A stretch of DNA of 64,000 bases from Pontixanthobacter rizhaonensis (lineage in GTDB: Bacteria; Pseudomonadota; Alphaproteobacteria; Sphingomonadales; Sphingomonadaceae). Shown piece by piece: positions 48,930 through 56,748 of the stretch (its first letter is position 1; each line of letters starts with the position of its first letter). Under the pieces are notes generated by a model. That model saw only the letters and a list, made by a program, of their open reading frames with translations. It was not told the origin of the DNA and did not search any database. The stretch is from the NCBI RefSeq assembly GCF_012972675.1, contig NZ_JABCRE010000002.1, positions 919,001 through 983,000 on the forward strand, read 5' to 3'. A program made the translations under genes and the position numbers.

Positions 48930-49514
48930 TTATTCAGCTTGTACCAATTCGCCTTCTTCTGCCGAATATATATAGCCGGCAAGGCGTTCAGATAGTTCAT
49001 CAACCGACGGGCTATCAGATTGCGCGATTTTAACCGCAAAATCTGCGATTGCGGCTTTTACTGCCGGGTTTGAGCGGACCTCAGCGTGACTGCGCACATA
49101 TTTTTTGCCGGTGGGTGTCGAGACAAACGCCAGTATCTCACGCAATTCATCAGTCGTGTAGGTATCAACAAAAAATTCTTCCTGGGCCAAACGGATTGCA
49201 GGATAGTGCGCACGGAAAATAGCGCGCGCATTCGACATCCGTTCGTCGATCCAATCGTCAAGTATCTTCGACAGTGGCGGGTTTGCCTCTATCGTCGGGT
49301 TAGTCATGGCCGCGCGGCGCTGCACCATTTCCTGCGCAATTGACGAAAATACCAGGTCCTCGAATTCAACAGCCGACACAGATTCGGCTACGATCTGCTG
49401 TGCTAATGCAGTTTCGACTTCGAATTCGCTGGCGGTATCATCCGATTGTGCCGCAGCGGGGGCCGTGAGCAATATGGCGGAAGTCAGCCATACTACATAG
49501 CCACCAAGTCGCAT
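48930..49514 (-). CDS. Secreted DUF2059-family protein
   Basis: The 194-residue protein has a signal peptide of about 22 residues ending in APAAAQ. It then has a helical mature part with the DUF2059-type segment RLAQEEFFVDTYTTDELREILAFVSTPTGKKYVRSHAEV near the C-terminus. The function of DUF2059 is unknown. The ATG at 49514 shares a base with the rpoD stop codon (TGATG), so it is probably translated as the tail of the dnaG-rpoD transcript. Confidence 0.75.
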   Translation of the reverse strand: MRLGGYVVWLTSAILLTAPAAAQSDDTASEFEVETALAQQIVAESVSAVEFEDLVFSSIAQEMVQRRAAMTNPTIEANPPLSKILDDWIDERMSNARAIFRAHYPAIRLAQEEFFVDTYTTDELREILAFVSTPTGKKYVRSHAEVRSNPAVKAAIADFAVKIAQSDSPSVDELSERLAGYIYSAEEGELVQAE

Positions 49515-51520
49515 CACTGATCCAGGAAGCTTCGCATTTTACGTGAACGGCTTGGGTGTTTCAGCTTGCGCAGTGCTTTCGCTTCAATCTGGCGAATACG
49601 CTCACGCGTAACGGAGAATTGCTGCCCCACTTCTTCAAGCGTGTGGTCGGTATTCATCCCGATGCCAAAGCGCATCCGCAGAACACGCTCTTCACGCGGG
49701 GTTAGTGAGGCCAGGACGCGTGTCACCGTTTCCTTCAAGTTCGCCTGAATGGCGGCGTCCACTGGAATGATCGCGTTCTTGTCTTCGATAAAGTCGCCAA
49801 GGTGCGAATCTTCCTCGTCACCAATAGGTGTTTCGAGAGAGATAGGCTCTTTCGCGATTTTCATAACCTTGCGCACTTTTTCAAGCGGCATGGACAGGCG
49901 CTCTGCCATTTCTTCCGGCGTCGGCTCGCGGCCTTGCTCGTGCAAGAATTGCCGGCTCGTACGGACCAGCTTGTTGATCGTTTCGATCATGTGGACAGGA
50001 ATACGGATCGTTCGCGCCTGATCGGCAATAGAACGGGTGATCGCCTGACGGATCCACCATGTAGCGTAGGTGCTGAATTTATAACCGCGGCGATATTCAA
50101 ACTTGTCCACCGCCTTCATCAGGCCGATGTTACCTTCTTGAATAAGATCAAGGAATTGCAGGCCGCGATTGGTGTATTTCTTGGCAATCGAAATAACCAA
50201 ACGAAGGTTGGCTTCGACCATTTCCTTCTTCGCGATACGTGCCTCGCGCTCGCCCTTTTGCACCATGTTCACGATGCGGCGGAATTCCGGCAAGCTCATG
50301 CCGGTTTGGCTGGCAATATCTGCAATTTCAGTGCGGATACGGTCAACTGCATCGGCTTCTTTCTCGATGAAAGCCGCCCACTTTTTGTCTTTCTTAACCC
50401 GCTCTGTCAGCCAGTTATCATCAAGCTCATGCCCGATATACGCATCGAGGAAATCGATACGTTTCACTTTATGACGTTCTGCCAGGCGCAGCATCTGGCC
50501 GCCAAGCGCTGTCAAACGGCGGTTGAACGCATACAGATTGTCGACCAAGAATTCGATCTTGGTCGCGTGGAACTGCACGCTTTCGACTTGTGCGGTCAGA
50601 TCTTCGCGCAAGCTTTCATATTTCTTTTCTTTAGCAGCCGGGAATTCACCGCCTGCACCCATAATATCGACACGCTCAGCCTGAAGTTTCTCGAACTTCT
50701 TGAACATGGTGGTGATACGGGCAAAAGTTTCCAGCGCTTCCGGTTTAAGAGTTGCCTCCATCTGGGCGAGGGAAAGGGTGTTGTCTTCCTCTTCTTCGTC
50801 TTCACGCTTGGATGAACCTTCTTCGCCATCCTCACCTTCTTCATCCGAAGATTCGTCGTCAGAATCGTCATCTTCACGGATATCGACACCAGCGGTTTCT
50901 TCCGAAATCTCGCCGTCATCATCTTCGTTTTCTTCTTCCATCTTATCGACGGGAGGTTCTTTGGAGAGCATCGCGTCAAGATCGAGGATCTCGCGCAGCT
51001 GCATTTCTTCATTATTCAGGGCTTCTGACCAGTGAATAATGGCATGGAATGTAATCGGGCTTTCGCACAGGCCAATGATCATCGTGTCACGGCCAGCTTC
51101 GATCCGCTTGGCAATCGCGATCTCGCCTTCACGGCTGAGCAATTCCACCGCGCCCATTTCGCGCAAATACATCCGGACCGGGTCGTCCGTCCGTTCACCG
51201 GCGGCTAGTTTTTTCGGAGCAGCAGCAGGCTTCTTGGCATCTTTGGCGCCAACGCTGATCTCTTCGACTTCGGCTTCTTGCTCTTGCTCGGCTTCGGCTT
51301 CCTCGTCATTTTCAACGATATTGACGCCCATTTCAGAAATTGCAGACATTACGTCTTCAATCTGATCGGTGTTCATCTGATCCTGAGGCAAAGCCGCGTT
51401 AAGCTCATCATAGGTGATGTAGCCCTTACGCTTGGCCTTCGCGAGAAGCTTCTTCACTGATGCCTCATTGAGGTCGATCAGTGGTGCGTCTTCTTTCTCA
51501 TTCTTCACTTTGGAAGCCAT
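49514..51520 (-). CDS. rpoD: RNA polymerase primary sigma factor (sigma-70)
   Basis: RpoD directs RNA polymerase to housekeeping promoters. The 668-residue protein has region 1.1 at the start, region 1.2 in [31 protein letters not shown], and a long non-conserved region. This is followed by region 2 with [23 protein letters not shown] and [20 protein letters not shown]. Regions 3 and 4 end with [14 protein letters not shown] and the DNA-binding [29 protein letters not shown] strongly acidic stretch (about residues 187-247) sits in the non-conserved region. It begins ten bases after dnaG. Confidence 0.97.
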   Translation of the reverse strand: MASKVKNEKEDAPLIDLNEASVKKLLAKAKRKGYITYDELNAALPQDQMNTDQIEDVMSAISEMGVNIVENDEEAEAEQEQEAEVEEISVGAKDAKKPAAAPKKLAAGERTDDPVRMYLREMGAVELLSREGEIAIAKRIEAGRDTMIIGLCESPITFHAIIHWSEALNNEEMQLREILDLDAMLSKEPPVDKMEEENEDDDGEISEETAGVDIREDDDSDDESSDEEGEDGEEGSSKREDEEEEDNTLSLAQMEATLKPEALETFARITTMFKKFEKLQAERVDIMGAGGEFPAAKEKKYESLREDLTAQVESVQFHATKIEFLVDNLYAFNRRLTALGGQMLRLAERHKVKRIDFLDAYIGHELDDNWLTERVKKDKKWAAFIEKEADAVDRIRTEIADIASQTGMSLPEFRRIVNMVQKGEREARIAKKEMVEANLRLVISIAKKYTNRGLQFLDLIQEGNIGLMKAVDKFEYRRGYKFSTYATWWIRQAITRSIADQARTIRIPVHMIETINKLVRTSRQFLHEQGREPTPEEMAERLSMPLEKVRKVMKIAKEPISLETPIGDEEDSHLGDFIEDKNAIIPVDAAIQANLKETVTRVLASLTPREERVLRMRFGIGMNTDHTLEEVGQQFSVTRERIRQIEAKALRKLKHPSRSRKMRSFLDQ

Positions 51521-51529
51521 AAAACTGTA

Positions 51530-53434
51530 TCAGTCCGTTTCTATCTCGCTCTGGTCCGCCGTGGCGGCAGAACGATTTGAATCATCGTGTGAATCACTTG
51601 GGGCCGCTCTCGCAGCCCGTTCACTGCCCATTTGCCTGAGTTGCTGCTCGAATTCCAGCTTTCGTTTGAGCAAGCGTTGTTGCTCGGCGAAAGCGCCCTC
51701 CGGATCAGTCTCAAACCGCTCTGTTGCCGCAGCCAATGCGGATTCCAAAGCCGGTCTTTCAACCAACAGCGACACAGCCTCGGCTAGATCACTCAGAGCA
51801 GCTTGCGGATCGATACCTTCGCGAAGGAAGGAGAAACGGGTTTCATCCGGCGCTTGAGAAAAGCCTTCTGGCATCAATATGGGAGACATATCGCCAGGAT
51901 CAAGCGTCTCGGCAGTATCTATCAACGAATCAATGATCGGGCCGAGTTTTGCATCAGTTCTTGCCAGCCGTTCCAGAGTATCGACATTAGACAGAATGGC
52001 AGCAGGCCATTTGGCAAGGCCCGCGACAACCGCTGTTCCCAAACGATCCCTGTTTCCGCCGCTGTTCATGTGTTTCAGGCGTTTGGCAGCATCCGGAGAC
52101 AGCGTTGGATTAGCTGCTTTGAAGTTTCCTGCCTTCCAGTCCCGTTTAACCCAGGGTTTCTTCTCGCGGGGCGGGAATGCGAAAGCAGAGAATTTTTCCA
52201 ACAACTCGCGCCGGTACAGGGCCTTGATGTCCTGATCTTCGATTGTGTCGATATGCGCGTTGAGGCGGGCTTTCAGTCCAGCCTTGTCTTCCGGCGATTT
52301 CAGCGGCTGCGCGTCCCGTTCAAAAGCCCATAGCGTTTCCAGCAAGCTGGGCGCGTCATCCAGCAACGCATCCATCGCCCCGCGGCCTTTTTGTTTGAGC
52401 AGATCATCGGGATCAAGTCCGGTCGGAAGGCGCACAATACGAAGCGAGTGGGCAGGGCGCAGCATCGGCAATGCTCGCGATATTGCCCGCATCGCCGCTC
52501 TCTGTCCCGCTGCGTCACCGTCAAAACACAGCACCGGCGTATCCACCATGCGCCACAGCAATTCGATCTGGGTTTCGGTGAGGGCCGTACCCATCGGGGC
52601 CACGGCATCCTCAATTCCCGCATTGGCGAGGGCAATCACATCCATATAGCCTTCCACCACAACCACCCGGTTTGTCTGGCGGGAGGCAGGGCTGGCGCGG
52701 TGAAGATTATAAAGGTTGCGTCCCTTGTCGAACAAAGGCGTATCGGGGGAGTTGAGATATTTCGCCGCTTTGGCGTCTTTATCCAGAATACGCCCGCCAA
52801 AAGCGATCACTCGCCCCCGTGCATCCTGAATCGGCAGCATCAGGCGCGCACGGAACCGGTCATATTGCGCGCCATCATCAACCGAAATCCGCATTCCGGA
52901 TTCGACCAGCATGGCATCTTCGAAATTCGACAATGCGCGTTTTAGTGCGTTGCGATCATCTGGTGCGAACCCGAATCCGAACTCGCGCATTACTTCGGGT
53001 TTGAATCCGCGATTTTTAAGATAGGCCAAGGCATCAGCACCATCGGCTGATCGCAAATTTTCCATGAACCAGACTTGCGCTGCCTCCATGACGTCATTCA
53101 GCCCGGCACGCTGTTCGGCGCGTTGTGCGGCGACAGGATCGGGCGCGGGTACTTCCATCCCGGCCTCTGCAGCCAGTTCCTTCACCGCATCCATAAAGCC
53201 AAGACCGCGCTGGTCGGTCATCCACCGGATCACGTCACCATGCGCGCCGCAGCCGAAGCAGTGATAGAAGCCCTTTTGGTCGCTTACCGTAAAGCTGGGG
53301 GATTTTTCGTCATGGAAGGGACAGCACGCTTTCCACTCATGCCCGGCTTTCTGGAGCTTGGTCGTGCGCATGATGACACTGGAAAGCGTCACGCGAGCAC
53401 GCAGCTCATCAAGCCATTGAGGGGAAAGCGCCAT
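51530..53434 (-). CDS. dnaG: DNA primase
   Basis: DnaG makes RNA primers for DNA replication. The 634-residue protein has the CHC2 zinc finger (CCPFHDEKSPSFTVSDQKGFYHCFGCGAHG, about 36-65), the catalytic core with the basic pocket, and the TOPRIM domain with VVVEGYMDVIALANAGIEDAVAPMGTAL and CFDGDAAGQRAA. A less conserved C-terminal helicase-binding part of about 180 residues follows. It stands in the classic dnaG-rpoD order, with the GIY-YIG gene six bases upstream. Confidence 0.96.
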   Translation of the reverse strand: MALSPQWLDELRARVTLSSVIMRTTKLQKAGHEWKACCPFHDEKSPSFTVSDQKGFYHCFGCGAHGDVIRWMTDQRGLGFMDAVKELAAEAGMEVPAPDPVAAQRAEQRAGLNDVMEAAQVWFMENLRSADGADALAYLKNRGFKPEVMREFGFGFAPDDRNALKRALSNFEDAMLVESGMRISVDDGAQYDRFRARLMLPIQDARGRVIAFGGRILDKDAKAAKYLNSPDTPLFDKGRNLYNLHRASPASRQTNRVVVVEGYMDVIALANAGIEDAVAPMGTALTETQIELLWRMVDTPVLCFDGDAAGQRAAMRAISRALPMLRPAHSLRIVRLPTGLDPDDLLKQKGRGAMDALLDDAPSLLETLWAFERDAQPLKSPEDKAGLKARLNAHIDTIEDQDIKALYRRELLEKFSAFAFPPREKKPWVKRDWKAGNFKAANPTLSPDAAKRLKHMNSGGNRDRLGTAVVAGLAKWPAAILSNVDTLERLARTDAKLGPIIDSLIDTAETLDPGDMSPILMPEGFSQAPDETRFSFLREGIDPQAALSDLAEAVSLLVERPALESALAAATERFETDPEGAFAEQQRLLKRKLEFEQQLRQMGSERAARAAPSDSHDDSNRSAATADQSEIETD

Positions 53435-53440
53435 ATCGCT

Positions 53441-53767
53441 CTATTGCCCAACCTCTCCGTTCGTGTCGAGCGCAGTCGAGACACGGTCTGTTGGCGGCTT
53501 GGCAAGCCATGAAAGTCGGTCCCAATCTTGGGCGGCCAGCGCTTCTTTCTTTGCGCGAGACCACTTCTTTACCACCAGTTCGCTCTCCAGCGCTTCATAG
53601 CGCGTCGCAAATTCCTGCGTCCAGAAAAGTTCAACCGGAAGGCGCTTAGAGGTAAAGCCGCCATATTGGCCAGATTGGTGCTGAGCCAACCTCCGCTCAA
53701 GATTGTCCGTGTGGCCGGTGTAATACTTTCCGTCCGAGCATTTGAGGATATAACACCAGAAGGCCAT
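53441..53767 (-). CDS. GIY-YIG nuclease-domain protein (UPF0213-like)
   Basis: The 108-residue protein consists of one GIY-YIG domain (about 1-90). Strand motifs are CYILKCSDGKYYTGHTDNLERRLAQHQSG with the catalytic Arg, then ALESELVVKKWSRAKKEALAA with the Glu. Members of this small family are presumed structure-specific nucleases; the target is unknown. Residues 95-105 (VSTALDTNGEV region) are encoded by one arm of the palindromic repeat described at 53455-53485, so the original protein was probably shorter. It begins inside a yqeY-dnaG-rpoD string, 109 bases from yqeY. Confidence 0.82.
   Translation of the reverse strand: MAFWCYILKCSDGKYYTGHTDNLERRLAQHQSGQYGGFTSKRLPVELFWTQEFATRYEALESELVVKKWSRAKKEALAAQDWDRLSWLAKPPTDRVSTALDTNGEVGQ
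53455..53485. repeat. Single arm of a dispersed palindromic element
   Basis: The plus strand reads CTCCGTTCGTGTCGAGCGCA then GTCGAGACACG. Its first 29 bases match the right arm of the element in carA (55134-55218, reverse strand) with one difference (GCGCAG for GCGAAG). The matching half-arm of the palindrome is absent. It supplies the C-terminal codons of the GIY-YIG protein. Confidence 0.75.
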
Positions 53768-53803
53768 TTAGCGAGATGAACCTATATCTCGACTACGGCC
53801 CTT

Positions 53804-53869
53804 GGCCTCCGCTCGATACGAACGGAGGTGATGTGGAAGCCAATGCGCGGTTGGTATCGAGCGGAGGCC
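53804..53869. repeat. Intergenic 16-base inverted repeat of the same family
   Basis: GGCCTCCGCTCGATAC (53804-53819) and GTATCGAGCGGAGGCC (53854-53869) form a perfect 16-base inverted repeat around 34 bases that include GAACGGAGGTG. The motif CTCGATACGAACGGAGGTG parallels CTCGACACGAACGGGGGTG in the carA element, so it is a diverged relative. It fills the gap between yqeY and the GIY-YIG gene. Confidence 0.7.
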
Positions 53870-53876
53870 ACGCACT

Positions 53877-54329
53877 TCAACTCAACGCGGCTTTCACCAG
53901 ACCGCTGGCCTTGCTCATATCGAGTTCTGCACCGTGACGGGATTTGAGCTCTGCCATCACTTTGCCCATATCTTTCATGCCGTCAGCACCGATATCTGCC
54001 TTAACCGCTTCAATCGCCGCAGCCGTGGCCGCTTCGTCTAGCTGACTTGGCAGATATTCTTCGATTACCGCCAGCTCACCCTTTTCCTTGGCAGCCAGTT
54101 CGGTGCGGCCGCCATCTTCAAACATGGTGATCGATTCGCGGCGCTGCTTGGCCATCTTTTGCAGAACATCGATCACCAACGCTTCGTCATCCACATCTTT
54201 GGACGAGGTGCGCAGTTCAATGTCGCGGTCCTTGATTTTCGCGCCAATCAGACGGAGCGTGGCCGTGCGTTCTTTGTCGCCTGCCTTCATAGAGCTGATT
54301 GTGGCGGCTTTAATGTCATCGCGAAGCAT
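53877..54329 (-). CDS. GatB/YqeY domain protein
   Basis: The 150-residue helical protein is a YqeY-type protein with the fold that in GatB binds tRNA. It starts MLRDDIKAATISSMKAGDKERTATLRLIGAKIKDRDIE and has the segment AVIEEYLPSQLDEAATAAAIEA, ending GMKDMGKVMAELKSRHGAELDMSKASGLVKAAL. It has no known enzymatic role. Position before dnaG and rpoD and facing carA is the usual alphaproteobacterial order. Confidence 0.9.
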   Translation of the reverse strand: MLRDDIKAATISSMKAGDKERTATLRLIGAKIKDRDIELRTSSKDVDDEALVIDVLQKMAKQRRESITMFEDGGRTELAAKEKGELAVIEEYLPSQLDEAATAAAIEAVKADIGADGMKDMGKVMAELKSRHGAELDMSKASGLVKAALS

Positions 54330-54530
54330 GATTCGGTCCTGTCAGAGTAATAATTCAGAAAGATGGCCCGAGGGCCGGCTCCTCGTCGAGCCCTTAATTG
54401 AGCCCTAAGTTGGGGATGCATTCGTAATAACGCAATATTTGCGCCTTGGACAGCTTGACGAAGGGCAGGGCACGCTTTAGCCGCCGCCTCTTAGCAACAT
54501 CGCCGTAATTCATGATCTCGGAGCGCCAAT

Positions 54531-55814
54531 ATGGCCCACGCCGCCACCACTCCTGCGCAACCTAAAGAAGCGACCGGAGTCCTCGTTCTGGCGGATGGCA
54601 CGGTCATTTGGGGAATGGGCTTTGGCGCGGCGGGTGATGCGGTGGGTGAAGTATGCTTCAACACCAGCATGACCGGCTATCAAGAAGTGATGACGGACCC
54701 GAGCTATGCAGCGCAGATCGTCACCTTTACTTTCCCGCATATCGGAAATGTCGGCGCCAATGGCGAAGATATCGAAGGCAATGTTGAAAGCGCCGTGGGC
54801 TGCGTGGTTCGTGAAGATGTCACCAAGCCAGCCAATTTCCGGAGCGAGCAGAACTTCACTGACTGGATGGCGGCGAATAACAAAATCGGCATTTCCGGGA
54901 TCGACACCCGCGCCCTAACGCGCCGTATCCGTATGTCAGGCGCGCCCAACGCAGTGATCGCCCATTCGCCAGAGGGGCAGTTTGATATCCCCGCCTTGCT
55001 CAAACGCGCGCAGGAATGGGCCGGGCTAGAGGGCATGGACCTCGCCCAGCGTGTGACGAGGGAAGGGCAGGAAAGCTGGGAGGGCGGCTATTGGACGCTC
55101 GGCGCGGGATATGGTCGGGCACCTTGGAAGAAACCTCCGTTCGCCTCGAGCGAAGTCGAGAGGCAGGGTAGCGAAGCGTCTGAAGATGTCTCGACTTCGC
55201 TCGACACGAACGGGGGTGAAGAGCTCCCCCACGTCGTCGCGATAGATTACGGCGCGAAGGACAATATCTTCCGCAATCTGGTGAAGGCCGGTGCGCGGGT
55301 GACAGTGGTTCCCGCAAAGACATCGCTGGAAGATATAGAGGCGCTGAAGCCTGACGGTGTTTTCCTGTCCAACGGACCGGGCGATCCGGCGGCGACAGGG
55401 GCCTACGCCGTGCCAGTGATTAAGGCGTTGCTTGATAAAGATGTGCCTTTGTTCGGCATCTGCCTCGGCCACCAGATGCTCGCGATTGCGGCGGGCGCAA
55501 AGACCACCAAAATGCACCAAGGCCACCGCGGCGCAAACCATCCGGTTCAGCGCGTGGGCGAGGGTTGGGGCGACACCTCGGGCCTTGTCGAGATTACCAG
55601 CATGAACCACGGCTTCGCAGTCGATGGCGACACTCTGCCCGAAGGCGTAGAGCAAACCCATGTCAGCCTATTCGACGGCAGCAATTGCGGCATCGCCGTG
55701 ACGGGCAAAAAAGCGTTTGGTGTGCAATATCACCCAGAGGCGAGTCCCGGCCCGCAGGACAGTTTTTATCTGTTCGAGAAGTTTGTGGGGATGTTGGGGG
55801 AAAGCGCTCAATGA
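54531..55814 (+). CDS. carA: Carbamoyl-phosphate synthase small (glutaminase) subunit, with palindrome insertion
   Basis: CarA releases ammonia from glutamine for CarB to make carbamoyl phosphate, used for arginine and pyrimidines. The 427 residues consist of the N-terminal CPSase_sm domain (about 15-160), a linker, and the class I amidotransferase domain with the nucleophile Cys in FGICLGHQMLAIA and the His/Glu pair in VQYHPEASPGPQD. Residues 202-229, just before VVAIDYGAKDNIFRNL, are encoded by an 85-base palindromic element and read FASSEVE...STSLDTNGG; this explains why the protein is longer than usual. The ATG at 54531 has GGAG eight bases ahead. The stop overlaps the next ATG in an ATGA. 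Confidence 0.95.
   Translation: MAHAATTPAQPKEATGVLVLADGTVIWGMGFGAAGDAVGEVCFNTSMTGYQEVMTDPSYAAQIVTFTFPHIGNVGANGEDIEGNVESAVGCVVREDVTKPANFRSEQNFTDWMAANNKIGISGIDTRALTRRIRMSGAPNAVIAHSPEGQFDIPALLKRAQEWAGLEGMDLAQRVTREGQESWEGGYWTLGAGYGRAPWKKPPFASSEVERQGSEASEDVSTSLDTNGGEELPHVVAIDYGAKDNIFRNLVKAGARVTVVPAKTSLEDIEALKPDGVFLSNGPGDPAATGAYAVPVIKALLDKDVPLFGICLGHQMLAIAAGAKTTKMHQGHRGANHPVQRVGEGWGDTSGLVEITSMNHGFAVDGDTLPEGVEQTHVSLFDGSNCGIAVTGKKAFGVQYHPEASPGPQDSFYLFEKFVGMLGESAQ
55134..55218. repeat. In-frame palindromic element inside carA
   Basis: The left arm CCTCCGTTCGCCTCGAGCGA (continuing AGTCGAGAGGC to 55164) is mirrored by the right arm, whose reverse complement reads CACCCCCGTTCGTGTCGAGC (continuing GAAGTCGAGACA). 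About 30 bases per arm differ at only a few positions, with a short central part between. It keeps the reading frame and adds about 28 residues to CarA. Confidence 0.9.
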
Positions 55815-56296
55815 CGATGATCGCTCTACTCTCCGCACCGCTGTTTTCTATTGCAAGCCTATCGGCTGCGCACACCGTTGCGGAGGTGCAAGAGGTGCCT
55901 GCGTCGCTCAGCGAAAGAGCGCAAAAATGTGTGGCCGATCACCGCGAACTGATCGACACAAACGAATTTAGCGCTGAGAACAAAATCAAACTTGCTTACG
56001 TGTTTACGGTTTTGGGCAACGACGCATCGAAGGTTGAGAACGGTATTGATGGCATCCGCCCGACAACCATTCAGCATGGCGCACCCTTCGCTTTTGCCGA
56101 CGTGCGCCGCAATATTGGCAGCACAAAACCGGGTAGCGGCACTCTAATGCTCGCTGAGGGGCAACTCGCTTACATCTACGTGCCCGAGGAATTGGAAAGC
56201 AAAGAAACCGCATTGGATGGCCTCAAATCAATGTGCACACTGTTCGACGATGGCATCCAGTTAGTGCTGGTTGATGCGAGTGTGCGGATCCTGTGA
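55811..56296 (+). CDS. Secreted protein of unknown function, coupled to carA
   Basis: The 161-residue protein has a probable signal peptide (about residues 1-20) ending near LSAAHTVA. A soluble domain follows with two cysteines (Cys40 in [20 protein letters not shown], and one in [10 protein letters not shown]) and the segment [22 protein letters not shown] do not recognise it. Its ATG overlaps the carA stop (ATGA) and it is followed by a second, degenerate carA 3' end. Hence it may have entered with a cassette that rebuilt the end of carA. Confidence 0.7.
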   Translation: MTMIALLSAPLFSIASLSAAHTVAEVQEVPASLSERAQKCVADHRELIDTNEFSAENKIKLAYVFTVLGNDASKVENGIDGIRPTTIQHGAPFAFADVRRNIGSTKPGSGTLMLAEGQLAYIYVPEELESKETALDGLKSMCTLFDDGIQLVLVDASVRIL

Positions 56297-56298
56297 TC

Positions 56299-56388
56299 GT
56301 GTTCAGCGTGCAATATCACCCAGAGGTCAGCCCCGGCTCGCAGGATAGCTTTTATCTGTTCGAGAAGATTGTGGGAGGCTTGGGGTGA
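56299..56388 (+). pseudogene. Second, diverged copy of the carA 3' end
   Basis: A 29-codon frame starting GTG reads ...[20 protein letters not shown] and on to VGGLG, then TGA, matching the end of CarA at 55722-55799. By hand alignment 11 of about 78 bases differ, several at third positions. It has no body of carA before it. The following gene's GTG overlaps its stop (GTGA), exactly as the 55811 gene overlaps the real carA stop. It is a remnant or duplicate tail, not a functional gene by itself. Confidence 0.85.
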
Positions 56389-56747
56389 GTAAACTCGCTC
56401 CCAATCATTGGCGTTACAGATATGCCGCAAGGATGACGGACTTTTGGCCATTCCTAGCCATCCTTATGTTTGGCGGGATAATTGGTGCAATAGTACTTGA
56501 ACAACCATGGGTCGGGGTTGCTACGATTGTGCTCGCTTGGCCGTTTGTTCTCCCTGCCGCCAATCTTGGCTGCCATGACTGTGCCTACAATTTGTTTTTA
56601 CCTTACAGAGGCGCAAATTTTCCTGAGCATGGGGACAGTTGGACCAAATTCCATCTTCATGGATGGTTCAAGCCAATGACCATCCCGGAAACTTGCCCCA
56701 AATGCGGAGCGGAAATTTTGACAAAGCAATTTGAGAAAAAGGCCTAG
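56385..56747 (+). CDS. Small membrane protein with zinc-ribbon-like cysteines
   Basis: The 120-residue protein has two membrane helices (about 20-53). A cytosolic or periplasmic tail holds CHDC at about 60 and CPKCGAE near the C-terminus, two CxxC pairs that could bind zinc. I do not recognise the family. The GTG at 56385 overlaps the stop of the carA tail copy, and its own stop is one base before the carB ATG, so it is translated within the car transcript. Confidence 0.65.
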   Translation: MSKLAPNHWRYRYAARMTDFWPFLAILMFGGIIGAIVLEQPWVGVATIVLAWPFVLPAANLGCHDCAYNLFLPYRGANFPEHGDSWTKFHLHGWFKPMTIPETCPKCGAEILTKQFEKKA

Positions 56748-56748
56748 G

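Noticed and set aside
49802-50815. Long open frame (337 codons) on the strand opposite rpoD
   Set aside because: It mirrors the third-position pattern of a secure gene and shows no domain or ribosome-binding site; the same holds for frames opposite carB (59221-60162), leuA (21447-22097) and the SNF transporter (5145-5870).
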